Assembly (NCBI GenBank): GCA_036478235.1
Contig: JAZGDZ010000097.1
Coordinates: forward strand, 1 to 64,000
Reading direction: 5' to 3'
DNA: 64,000 nt
Origin: JACZWZ01 sp036478235
GTDB lineage: Bacteria > Actinomycetota > Acidimicrobiia > Spongiisociales > UBA11373
Position 1 is the stretch's first letter, and every line of letters starts with the position of its first letter. The notes beneath the pieces were generated by a model. It saw only the letters and a program-made list of their open reading frames with translations. It searched no databases and was not told the origin of the DNA. Shown here in pieces: positions 8,904-15,892 of this stretch. A program made the position numbers and the translations under genes.

Positions 8904-8947
8904 CTAGGAGTCTGCCGAGTGACATGTATTGCTCAGCGGGCTCCTAG
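8904..8947. terminator. 44-bp imperfect inverted repeat CTAGGAG...CTCCTAG
   Basis: It lies between two convergent genes. The left arm starts CTAGGAGTCTGCCGAGTGA and the right arm ends TCAGCGGGCTCCTAG. The stop of the lipid kinase gene (8944-8946) is inside the right arm. It is a likely bidirectional terminator, and half copies occur at 64-92, 444-480 and 57285-57318. Confidence 0.6.
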
Positions 8948-9849
8948 GCGACTATGAGGAGTTCGCGGTCTCCCGGCGCGGCCACGACCGCGGCCGCGGT
9001 CCCGAGGAGCTCGCCGTCCGCCTCCACGAGCGACGCCGGCTCGGCGGTGACCTCGATGCGGTCGAATCCCTCCCAGACGACCACACCGCTGACCTTGCCG
9101 ACGTCGCCGCGTATTGCGGCCCGAGCAACCACGTTGAGCAGGCGCGGTGTCGTCACCCTCGTGACAACAGCAGCGATCGGCTTGGGTCCGCTGCTGAGGC
9201 TCAGCGAGATCCTGCCGAGAAAGGTGAACCGCTCATGGACCTGGAACAGCACCGCCACCGCATCTGCCGCACGGTCGCCGTCGGTGACCCGAAGTGTCGG
9301 GTGGCGCTCCCGAAAGCCGGTCAGAGCCACTTTGGCTGCACTGCGGGCGTAATGCAGGGCTCCGAAGCCGACTTTGGCCAGCGGTCTGCGCTCCGACTCC
9401 TGGATGACCTCGGCATCGAAGCCAATGCCGGCGGCGAAGGTCGCCACGTGGTGCCTCATCGTTCCGGTCCCTTCCCTGAGCGCCAGGGTTGGGAGGCGGT
9501 GGGTCCCAGTCGCCCGCACCAGCGCCTCGGCGGCGGCACGGGGCCGTGTTGGAATTCCGGCGATTCTCCCCAGGACGTTGCTGGTTCCTGCGGGGATGAT
9601 CCCGAGCGCCGTCGACGTGCCTGCGATGGCGTTGGCCACTTCGTGGGCGACGCCATCGCCACCCATCGCCACCACGACGTCGAATCCCTCGGCGGCGGCG
9701 GCGGCCGCTTCGGTCCGTGCCCGGGCGGGTCCGTCGGGCCAGACGGCGGTGATGTGAAACTCGCGTTCGAGGATCTCCGCTACGTCTCTGTGGAGCGAAG
9801 CGGTGAAGCCCGACGCGGCGGGGTTGGCGACGAGGAGCAGGCGTCGCAT
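8944..9849 (-). CDS. Diacylglycerol/lipid kinase family protein
   Basis: This 301-residue protein has the DAGK catalytic fold. It starts with LLLVANPAASG, followed by VVVAMGGDGVAHEVANAI (the ATP-binding glycine-rich loop; Thr is more usual after GGDG) and IIPAGTSNVLGR. These enzymes phosphorylate diacylglycerol, sphingoid bases or other lipids at the membrane using ATP. The substrate cannot be read from sequence. TACGCT lies six bases before the ATG, so the transcript is probably leaderless. It is divergent from the phosphoribosyltransferase gene. Confidence 0.85.
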   Translation of the reverse strand: MRRLLLVANPAASGFTASLHRDVAEILEREFHITAVWPDGPARARTEAAAAAAEGFDVVVAMGGDGVAHEVANAIAGTSTALGIIPAGTSNVLGRIAGIPTRPRAAAEALVRATGTHRLPTLALREGTGTMRHHVATFAAGIGFDAEVIQESERRPLAKVGFGALHYARSAAKVALTGFRERHPTLRVTDGDRAADAVAVLFQVHERFTFLGRISLSLSSGPKPIAAVVTRVTTPRLLNVVARAAIRGDVGKVSGVVVWEGFDRIEVTAEPASLVEADGELLGTAAAVVAAPGDRELLIVA

Positions 9850-9855
9850 CAGTGG

Positions 9856-9861
9856 AGCGTA
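9856..9861 (-). promoter_or_regulatory. -10 box of lipid kinase gene
   Basis: TACGCT, six bases before ATG 9849. Confidence 0.5.
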
Positions 9862-9890
9862 CCGGTGGCTGCGCGGGAGCAGGCCCCCGG

Positions 9891-9896
9891 TACCCT
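9891..9896 (+). promoter_or_regulatory. -10 box of phosphoribosyltransferase gene
   Basis: TACCCT, six bases before ATG 9903. It selects this start over an in-frame ATG at 9852. Confidence 0.55.
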
Positions 9897-9902
9897 GACC
9901 TG

Positions 9903-10526
9903 ATGAGCCGATACCGGGATCGAGTCGAGGCGGGGCGGTCTCTCGGAGGCCTGCTCCTTCACCTCCATGGGTCTCACCCGCTGGTGCTGGGCATTCCCCG
10001 CGGCGGTGTGGTCGTCGCCGCCGAGGTCGCCAGGGTGGTGGATGGCGAGCTCGGGTGCACGGTCGCCGCCAAGGTAGGCGCCCCGTGGAGTCGGGAGCTC
10101 GCCATCGGCGCCGTCACCCCGGACGGAGCGCCCCTGCTCGACAGTGAGATGATCCGCCGGATGCGGCTCGATCGCGACGAGGTGAATGCCGAGGTCGAGC
10201 GGTCTGTGGCCGAGCTCGAGCGGCGCCGTCGGCTCTATGCCTCTGATGATCCGGACGCCGCCGGGCGGACCGTGGTGGTTGTCGACGACGGCGTCGCCAC
10301 CGGAGCGACCCTGCGCGCCACGCTGGGATATGTGCGCCGGCTGGAGCCGAAGCAACTCGTGTGTGCGGTCCCCGTCGGGCCCCCGGCCACGATCGATCTC
10401 CTGGCTTTCGAGGCGGATGAGGTCGTATGTCCGCTCCAGCCGGATCGGTTTCGGGCGGTTGGAGAGTGGTACGACGACTTCCGTCAGACCTCCGACGACG
10501 AGGTAGTGGCGCTTCTCGCCGGCTGA
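9903..10526 (+). CDS. Phosphoribosyltransferase-domain protein
   Basis: This 207-residue protein has the type I PRTase fold. LVLGIPRGGVVVAAEVA is near the N-terminus, and the PRPP-binding loop VVVVDDGVATGATLRA is near residues 120-136. The family includes predicted PRTases often found beside hydrolases of the dienelactone type, whose substrate is uncertain. The nucleobase-binding hood is not diagnostic. The start ATG 9903 is set by the leaderless box at 9891, which leaves no room for a ribosome-binding site. Confidence 0.8.
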   Translation: MSRYRDRVEAGRSLGGLLLHLHGSHPLVLGIPRGGVVVAAEVARVVDGELGCTVAAKVGAPWSRELAIGAVTPDGAPLLDSEMIRRMRLDRDEVNAEVERSVAELERRRRLYASDDPDAAGRTVVVVDDGVATGATLRATLGYVRRLEPKQLVCAVPVGPPATIDLLAFEADEVVCPLQPDRFRAVGEWYDDFRQTSDDEVVALLAG

Positions 10527-10552
10527 CGGCAGTTCCTGTCACACCGGGGCCG

Positions 10553-10558
10553 TATTTT
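10553..10558 (+). promoter_or_regulatory. Possible -10 box before a short frame
   Basis: TATTTT, seven bases before ATG 10566, inside the T-run GTATTTTTTTC. The T-run could alternatively be the tail of a terminator for the upstream gene. Confidence 0.4.
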
Positions 10559-10565
10559 TTTCGCC

Positions 10566-10913
10566 ATGGAAGCGCTTCTCTTGCGATCTGAGCCCGTCAC
10601 CGAAGCGGTGGCGATGCTGGTCGACCTCGGTGCAAGCATCGTGCAGCGCTGTGACCTGCCTTCGTGCGAGGTGTGCGGCCCGGTGCTGGACGCCGCGGCC
10701 GTAGAGCGTCCGCAGATAGGCGGACGCTCTCTGGCGATGCTGATGGCTCTTCGCCGTAGGGCTCATCGCTGGTCTTGGCTCCGGTGTTCGAGTCCTCCTC
10801 GGCCTCGAACCCCTCCGCATGGTTGTGCCGCCCTGCGGGCGGCGCTGTGTACTACGGCCCGGGGCCCCCAACCCCAGGCCGCCGAGTCCGCGCCTATCGG
10901 CGCGCCCTCTTAG
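10566..10913 (+). CDS. Short Cys-rich frame running into repeat DNA
   Basis: The first 48 codons (MEALLLRSEPVTEAVAML...) use codons like neighbouring genes and contain QRCDLPSCEVCGP, a possible metal-binding cysteine cluster. From 10703 on, the frame runs through repeat modules A, B, C and D and stops at their end. Either this is a small real gene whose 3' part was replaced by repeat insertion, or the frame is accidental. A leaderless -10 box supports expression of the first part. Confidence 0.3.
   Translation: MEALLLRSEPVTEAVAMLVDLGASIVQRCDLPSCEVCGPVLDAAAVERPQIGGRSLAMLMALRRRAHRWSWLRCSSPPRPRTPPHGCAALRAALCTTARGPQPQAAESAPIGAPS
10703..10911. repeat. Composite repeat, modules A-B-C-D
   Basis: Hairpin A at 10703-10730 has 11-bp arms. 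Module B (GATGGCTCTTCGCCGTAGGG) is at 10740-10775. Module C, with the GTGTTCGAG...CTCGAAC arms and GCCGCCCTGCGGGCGGC, is at about 10780-10855. Module D is at 10857-10911. The order is the same as at 15765-15892 except that C is missing there. Confidence 0.75.
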
Positions 10914-10937
10914 CCTCAGGGCGATTCGGGTGACTGG

Positions 10938-10943
10938 TAGCGT
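10938..10943 (+). promoter_or_regulatory. -10 box of UMF1 transporter gene
   Basis: TAGCGT, six bases before GTG 10950. Confidence 0.5.
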
Positions 10944-10949
10944 CGCCCG

Positions 10950-12230
10950 GTGGACACGACCTGGCGCCCCTCGCGACTCTCCGTGGCGTCGTGGACTGTC
11001 TACGACCTCGCCAACACGATCTTCGCCCTCGGCGTGGGATCTCTCTACTTCGCCGACTGGCTGACGGAGAACGTCACCGGCCTGCCGGTCTTCTTCGAGC
11101 GGTTCGACGAGCCGGTTGATCTGGCGCTGGCGATGGCCCTCGACGTCGCCATGGTGGTCGTCATACTGCTTGGGCCGTGGATCGGAGCCCGCAGCGACCA
11201 TCGGGGTCGGCGCATTCCCTACCTGGTTCCGATGACATTGGTGGCAGTTGTGCCCACGTTCTTCATCGCCTCGGTCGGGGTGACCGGCTCGCTCGGCCTG
11301 TTTGCGATTGCTCTGGTCGGCTTCAACCTTGGGTCGGTCGTGTACGACGCCCTGCTGCCCGATGTCTCCACCCCGGAGACCGTGGGCCGCATTTCCGGCG
11401 TCGGGATCGGGGTCGGTTACCTGGGGTCCTTCGTGGCGGTCCTGCTCGGGGTGGCGCTGCTCGACGATTACGGCGAGGCCGCCGTGTTCAAGGCGATTGC
11501 CGTGCTCTTCCTGCTCTTCGCGCTGCCCACCTTCTTCTTCGTCAAGGAGCGGCCCCGGCTCCCCGAACCGGGGCCGCCCCCATCACTGCGGGCAAGCGCC
11601 CGGCGATTGATCGAGGCCTGGCGCCGGGCTCAGGGCTACGAAGGCGTGACCCGTTTCCTGGTGGGCCGCTTCTTGTATACCGACGCGGTCAACACGCTCA
11701 TCGGGGGCTTTCTGACGATTTACGTGATCGAGGAGTTGGGATTCGAGGACAGCCAGGTCCAGGGGCTTTTGGCGGTGGCGATCGTGGGCGCGATCGCCGG
11801 AGGAGTTGGAGGAGGCCGCTTGGTCGACCGGCGCGGGCCGCGTTGGCTGCTCCACGGCGTGCTCTGGATATGGGTGGTGGCGATGAGCCTCGGTATCGTC
11901 GCCGGGGCGGCCACCGTCGAGCTGCTCATCTGGCCGCTGGGCGTGCTCGGAGGTCTCGCCCTCGGAGCCACCTGGGCCGCCGACCGCGTGTACATGCAGC
12001 GAATCTCGCCGCCTCGCCACTTGGGTGAGTTCTACGGCCTGTATGCGACGGTGGGCCGTTTCGCCACGATCCTGGGTCCCTTGCTGTGGGGGCTCATCGT
12101 GACGGTGGCCGGCCTGCCGCGCGAGCTGGCGATGGGAGCACTTCTGCTGTTCATACTCGCGGCCCGGGCCGTGCTGCAGGGCGTCGACGACACCCCGCGA
12201 GATTGGGACGAGGCAGACCTGACGGCGTAG
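10950..12230 (+). CDS. MFS transporter, UMF1 (Atg22-like) family
   Basis: This 426-residue membrane protein has about 12 hydrophobic segments. The opening SVASWTVYDLANTIFALGV matches the W-x-x-YDxAN start of the UMF1/Atg22-like branch of the major facilitator superfamily. Loop motifs GARSDHRGRRIPYL and GGRLVDRRGPRW are typical MFS A-motifs. The transported solute is unknown. A second member of the same family is at 26880-28247. The gene is monocistronic as far as the sequence shows. Confidence 0.85.
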   Translation: MDTTWRPSRLSVASWTVYDLANTIFALGVGSLYFADWLTENVTGLPVFFERFDEPVDLALAMALDVAMVVVILLGPWIGARSDHRGRRIPYLVPMTLVAVVPTFFIASVGVTGSLGLFAIALVGFNLGSVVYDALLPDVSTPETVGRISGVGIGVGYLGSFVAVLLGVALLDDYGEAAVFKAIAVLFLLFALPTFFFVKERPRLPEPGPPPSLRASARRLIEAWRRAQGYEGVTRFLVGRFLYTDAVNTLIGGFLTIYVIEELGFEDSQVQGLLAVAIVGAIAGGVGGGRLVDRRGPRWLLHGVLWIWVVAMSLGIVAGAATVELLIWPLGVLGGLALGATWAADRVYMQRISPPRHLGEFYGLYATVGRFATILGPLLWGLIVTVAGLPRELAMGALLLFILAARAVLQGVDDTPRDWDEADLTA

Positions 12231-12289
12231 CCCGTTTCCCATTTTCCGACGCCGCTTCTTCCTAACGCGCAATACCTAATACCCAACAC

Positions 12290-12757
12290 CTACACAAACT
12301 CCAGCCTGGTCTCGATCTCGATCTGCGGCGAGATGCTCCGCGCCACCGGGCACTTCTCCGCATGGAATCCGAGTACCCGCTCCACGGTCTCCTTCTGGTC
12401 GTCCGTCACCCCGGACAACCGGTAGTCGACGGTGATCTTGCGGACGATCAACACCCGGTCCTCCGAATACACGTCACCGACCGCCTCCGCCGACAACGGT
12501 CCGTCCGTTGCCTTGATGCCGCGCGCCTCCAGCGCGCCCCGCAGGGTTCCCGTCAGTCACCCTGCTGCGGCCGCCACCAGGTAGTCGATGGTCGCGGTGG
12601 TCGGCGGCCAGTCCTCGGAGCTGATGCCGTAGTGCTCGGCGATGGCGTCGTGGACGCCGAAGGTGATCGGGCCTTCATGCCCGGGTACGTAGGCGCGTCG
12701 CATTGGGCCTCCGTAGGGCTCGATCCGGACCCGGGATCGATAGACCGGTTCTGTCAT
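12290..12757 (-). CDS. OsmC-family peroxidase, probable selenoprotein (in-frame TGA = Sec67)
   Basis: Read through one TGA (12559-12557), this is a full-length OsmC-family protein of 155 residues. ATG 12757 has GAGGAGG five bases upstream. The N-terminal part (FGVHDAIAEHYG, TIDYLVAAAAG) and the C-terminal part (LTGTLRGALEARGI, HAEKCPVARSI) lie in the same frame, so no frameshift is needed. The TGA falls exactly where family members carry the peroxidatic cysteine (residue 67), while the resolving-type Cys136 is kept. A GC hairpin with loop UGGAG begins about 14 bases after the TGA. Readthrough as selenocysteine is therefore the best reading. A nonsense mutation or sequencing error is the alternative. 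The expected role is reduction of organic hydroperoxides. Confidence 0.7.
12517..12543 (-). promoter_or_regulatory. Candidate bacterial SECIS hairpin
   Basis: On the minus strand, GCGCGC and GCGCGC pair around the loop UGGAG (12531-12527). A lower UGC/GCA stem is separated by an internal loop. The apical loop starts about 26 bases after the TGA and has G as its second base. Both properties are reported for bacterial SECIS elements. Confidence 0.5.
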
Positions 12758-12842
12758 GGGCACCTCCTCGGCCGCAGGCTATCGACGCACCCGGGTCCCT
12801 GCCGACCCGCGATACTTGGGACCGTCACCGACGAGGAGTCGT

Positions 12843-14390
12843 ATGTTCGAGCCGTACTACCCCGAGCCCTATTCGGACTTCACCGTTCCCGCCAGCAAGG
12901 CCGCCTACGAGCTCGCTCTCGCCGGGGTGTCCGAGCGCTTCGGAGCTTCCTATCCGCTGATCATCGGCGGCGAGGCGGTCGAGACCGGCAGCAAGATCGA
13001 GAGCGTCAATCCCTCAAAGCCGGAGGAGGTCGTCGGGGTCACCTCTTCGGCGGGGGTCGAGGAGGCGGGGCGAGCGCTTCAGGCCGCCTCGGTCGCCTTT
13101 GCGTCGTGGTCTGTGGTGTCTGCGGAGTTCCGCGCCCGGCTCGGGGTGCGGCTCGCTGCGATCATGCGGGCCCACAAGTACGAGCTCGCCGCCATCCAGA
13201 CCTTCGAGGCGGGGAAGAACTGGACCGAGGCGGAGGGCGACGTCGCCGAGGCGATCGACTTCGTCGAATACTACGCCCGGCAGGCGGTTCGCCTCGCCGC
13301 ACCGGTGGAGGTCGTGCACCGGCCCGGGGAGGAGAACGAGTCGCACCTGATCCCGATGGGAGCCGGCGTGGCCATCCCGCCGTGGAACTTCCCGCTGGCG
13401 ATCCTGGTCGGTATGGCGATCGGTCCCGTGCTCGCCGGCAACACGATCGTGATCAAGCCGGCCTCGAACACTCCGGTCATCGGGGCGAGGTGGATGGAGA
13501 TGGTGGCCGACGCCGGGTTCCCGCCAGGGGTCATCAACTACATCCCGGGTCCCGGCGGCGGGATCGGTGACTATCTGGTCGATCATCCGCAGACCCGTTT
13601 CATCAACTTCACCGGTTCCAAGGAGGTCGGGCTCCGGATCGCCGAGCGGTCAGCCGTCGTCCACGAAGGGCAGAAGTGGCTCAAGCGGGCCTATATGGAG
13701 ATGGGCGGCAAGGATGCGATGATCGTCGACGAGACGGCCGATCTCGACGGTGCCGTGGCCGATGCGGTCCGCAGCGCCTTCGGCTTCCAGGGGCAGAAGT
13801 GCTCCGCCGCCTCGCGGCTCATCCTGGTGGACGACGTCTACGACCGGGTGCTCGATGGCGTGGTCGAGGCCGCCGGGTCGCTTCAGGTGGGCCCTGCCGC
13901 GGAGAACCACCCGGTGGGTCCGGTCATCTCGGATGCCCAGCATCGGTCGATCATGGACGAGATAGCCAAGGGGCGCGAGGAGGCGGATCTCGTCGTCGGG
14001 GGAGAGGCCATCGCCGGTGGCTATTACCTCCAGCCGACGGTGTTCGCCGGGGTGGACCGCGAGGGCCGGCTGGCCCAGCATGAGATCTTTGGACCGGTGC
14101 TCTCGGTCATCAGGGCCGCCGACTTCGACGATGCGCTCGACATCGCCAACGGCACCGAGTTCGGCCTCACCGGCGGCCTGCATTCGCGCAACCGGGAGCG
14201 GATCGAGCAGGCTCGGGCCGAGTTCCACGTCGGCAACCTGTATATAAACCGCAAGATCACCGGCGCCCTTGTCGGGATTCAGCCCTTCGGCGGGTTCAAC
14301 ATGTCGGGCTCCAATGCCAAGGCGGGTGGTCCCGACTATCTCAGGCTGTTCATGGAGATGAAGACGGTGGCCGAGCGATGGCTGAGTTAG
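12843..14390 (+). CDS. rocA: L-glutamate gamma-semialdehyde (P5C) dehydrogenase
   Basis: This 515-residue aldehyde dehydrogenase oxidises glutamate semialdehyde (from proline or arginine breakdown) to glutamate with NAD. The motifs are IPPWNFPLAI, NTIVIKPAS, FINFTGSKEVG, the glutamate in YMEMGGKDAMIV and the catalytic cysteine in FQGQKCSAASR. Length and motif set match the RocA/PruA-type single-domain enzyme. ATG 12843 has GAGGAG four bases upstream. The stop TAG (14388-14390) is also the first three bases of the inverted-repeat element that follows. No proline dehydrogenase gene is in the window. Confidence 0.88.
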   Translation: MFEPYYPEPYSDFTVPASKAAYELALAGVSERFGASYPLIIGGEAVETGSKIESVNPSKPEEVVGVTSSAGVEEAGRALQAASVAFASWSVVSAEFRARLGVRLAAIMRAHKYELAAIQTFEAGKNWTEAEGDVAEAIDFVEYYARQAVRLAAPVEVVHRPGEENESHLIPMGAGVAIPPWNFPLAILVGMAIGPVLAGNTIVIKPASNTPVIGARWMEMVADAGFPPGVINYIPGPGGGIGDYLVDHPQTRFINFTGSKEVGLRIAERSAVVHEGQKWLKRAYMEMGGKDAMIVDETADLDGAVADAVRSAFGFQGQKCSAASRLILVDDVYDRVLDGVVEAAGSLQVGPAAENHPVGPVISDAQHRSIMDEIAKGREEADLVVGGEAIAGGYYLQPTVFAGVDREGRLAQHEIFGPVLSVIRAADFDDALDIANGTEFGLTGGLHSRNRERIEQARAEFHVGNLYINRKITGALVGIQPFGGFNMSGSNAKAGGPDYLRLFMEMKTVAERWLS

Positions 14391-14564
14391 TGCCCTGACC
14401 GGCAACGTTTGCCGCGTTCAGGACGTAGAACACAGCGCCGCCGGAGGCGGCACAACCATGCGGAGGCGCCTCGGGGCCGAACAGGACCCGAGCGCCGTAG
14501 CTAAGACCGGAGCCAGATCCCTGCCTCGCCCTCAACATCGCCAACGTCACCGGACAGGGCACTA
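14388..14564. repeat. MITE-like element with TAGTGCCCTG terminal inverted repeats
   Basis: The element is 177 bases long. The left end reads TAGTGCCCTGACCGGCAACG and the right end, reversed, TAGTGCCCTGTCCGGTGACG. The inner part holds a copy of module C in reverse (CATGCGGAGGCGCC). It has no coding capacity. Relatives are at 28261-28593 and 57684-57847, and a left end alone is at 478. Confidence 0.7.
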
Positions 14565-14764
14565 TCGGCGGGCTCAGAATCGGTGGCAATCGGTAACCGG
14601 CAACCGGTATTCAGAATCGTCCCGAGTCTCGTCGGCTGGGGGTGCGATCCAACCGCTGCTACAGTTGCCGGTGCATCAACTCGTGGGGTTCCCCCGTTCG
14701 GCTTCGATCGTTCAAACGGTTCCTTGGCGATGGCGATGCGTTGGTAACGATTGGAAAAGGTGAG
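14565..14764. other. Possible long 5' leader of the RRM gene
   Basis: About 200 bases without a gene. TACAGT at about 14658-14663 is a plausible -10 box, which would give a leader of roughly 100 bases before ATG 14765. No clear riboswitch fold was recognised. AGGTGAG lies just before the start. Confidence 0.35.
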
Positions 14765-15010
14765 ATGAATCTGTACGTGGGGAACCTTCCCTTCAGCACG
14801 AACTCCGACGACCTCGAGCAGCTGTTTGCCGCCCACGGCACGGTGAGCTCGGCCCAGGTCCTCCTGGACCGCGACACGGGCCGCTCGCGCGGCTTCGGGT
14901 TCGTGGAAATGGACAGCGACGACGAGGCTCGGGCCGCCATTGAGGCGCTCGACGGCAAGGATGTCGACGGCCGCAACATCAAGGTCAACGAGGCGAAACC
15001 GCGTCGCTAG
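14765..15010 (+). CDS. RNA-binding protein, single RRM domain
   Basis: This 81-residue protein is one RNA-recognition motif. RNP2 is LYVGNL at residues 3-8 and RNP1 is RGFGFVEM at about 42-49. It has a short basic tail (KPRR) and lacks the Gly-rich tail of many cyanobacterial relatives. Such proteins bind single-stranded RNA and are often cold- or stress-responsive, but their bacterial targets are mostly unknown. ATG 14765 follows AGGTGAG. A UUCG-loop hairpin follows the stop. Confidence 0.9.
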   Translation: MNLYVGNLPFSTNSDDLEQLFAAHGTVSSAQVLLDRDTGRSRGFGFVEMDSDDEARAAIEALDGKDVDGRNIKVNEAKPRR

Positions 15011-15033
15011 GGCCGGTTTCGATAGAGCAAGTG

Positions 15034-15055
15034 GAGGCGCCCTTCGGGGCGTCTC
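15034..15055. terminator. UUCG hairpin between convergent genes
   Basis: GAGGCGCCC-TTCG-GGGCGTCTC, a nine-pair stem including one G-T pair. It lies after the RRM gene and before the stop of the hemolysin-III gene on the other strand. There is no T-run. Confidence 0.6.
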
Positions 15056-15062
15056 TGCCGCG

Positions 15063-15728
15063 TCAGACGCCGAATCGCAGCACGTAGCGCGAGATGGCAA
15101 CGAAATGGATGCCGGATGCCGCCACGACGAGCACGTGGAACAGTTCGTGGTACGAGAACACCCTGGGCCACATCCGCGGTCTCTCGGTGACCAGGAGGAT
15201 CATCCCCACGGTGTAGAGCAGTCCACCGAGCCCCATGAGTAGCAGCGCCGTCCACGGCAGCCGTCCGCTGAGCGGCCAGAGGAGCAATAGGGCAAGCCAT
15301 CCCTGTGTCGTCTGCAGGGCCACCGATAGCGACCGGGAAGGCCGGGATCGCACCGTCTTTTCGAGCGCTCCGACGGCGACGATGCCCCACTGCACCGCGA
15401 GAGTCGACCATCTCAGCCACCCCTCGAGGACGATGGCGGCGAGCGGGGTGAACGTCCCCGCGATGAGGACGTAGATCATGACGTGGTCGAGGCGCTGCAT
15501 CCGCCTCTTGTACACCTCACGCCACGGGATCGAGTGGTAGAGCGACGAGACCGTGAACAGCCCGACCAGGCTGAGCCCGAACACGACCAGCGAAGCGCGA
15601 CGCCAAGCACCTCCGGGAGCGATGAGGAGGAGGATCACCGCCCCGACCAGGGAGGCCACGGCCGCCGAGCCGTGGAGAAACCCTCGGACCGGGTGGGTCA
15701 TCTTGCCGAGCCGGATTCGGTCGTACAC
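15063..15728 (-). CDS. Hemolysin III (PAQR) family membrane protein
   Basis: The start GTG 15728 gives 221 residues, close to the usual family length, and TAGCGT lies seven bases upstream. It has seven hydrophobic segments. The family's metal-site residues are visible in HGSAAVASL, SSLYHSIPW, RLDHVMIYVLIAGTFTPL, and SYHELFHVLVV near the end. In bacteria the family has been linked to haemolysis, but it is generally a membrane hydrolase-like protein of unknown substrate. It lies downstream of moaA on the same strand, separated by a repeat block. Confidence 0.85.
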   Translation of the reverse strand: MYDRIRLGKMTHPVRGFLHGSAAVASLVGAVILLLIAPGGAWRRASLVVFGLSLVGLFTVSSLYHSIPWREVYKRRMQRLDHVMIYVLIAGTFTPLAAIVLEGWLRWSTLAVQWGIVAVGALEKTVRSRPSRSLSVALQTTQGWLALLLLWPLSGRLPWTALLLMGLGGLLYTVGMILLVTERPRMWPRVFSYHELFHVLVVAASGIHFVAISRYVLRFGV

Positions 15729-15735
15729 CGGCCGC

Positions 15736-15741
15736 ACGCTA
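15736..15741 (-). promoter_or_regulatory. -10 box of hemolysin-III gene
   Basis: TAGCGT on the minus strand, seven bases before GTG 15728. It argues against the longer in-frame start at 15758. Confidence 0.5.
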
Positions 15742-15764
15742 ACCGGGCGGCCGCCCAATCTGTT

Positions 15765-15892
15765 CCAAGAGCGTCCGCGAATAGGCGGACGCTCTTGGGC
15801 GATGCTGATGGCTCTTCGCCGTACGGCTCATCGCTGTGCGGCCCGGGGCCCCAGCCCCAGGCCGCCGAGTCCGCGCCTATCGGCGCGCCCTC
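15765..15892. repeat. Composite repeat, modules A-B-D
   Basis: Hairpin A at 15765-15798 has 14-bp arms (CCAAGAGCGTCCGC and its complement). Module B is at about 15799-15835 and module D at 15838-15892. Module D ends exactly at the TAA stop of moaA. Confidence 0.75.

Noticed and set aside
12290..12763. Two separate small genes (12290-12496 and 12557-12763)
   Set aside because: Both halves are in the same frame, separated by one TGA, and together form one complete OsmC protein.
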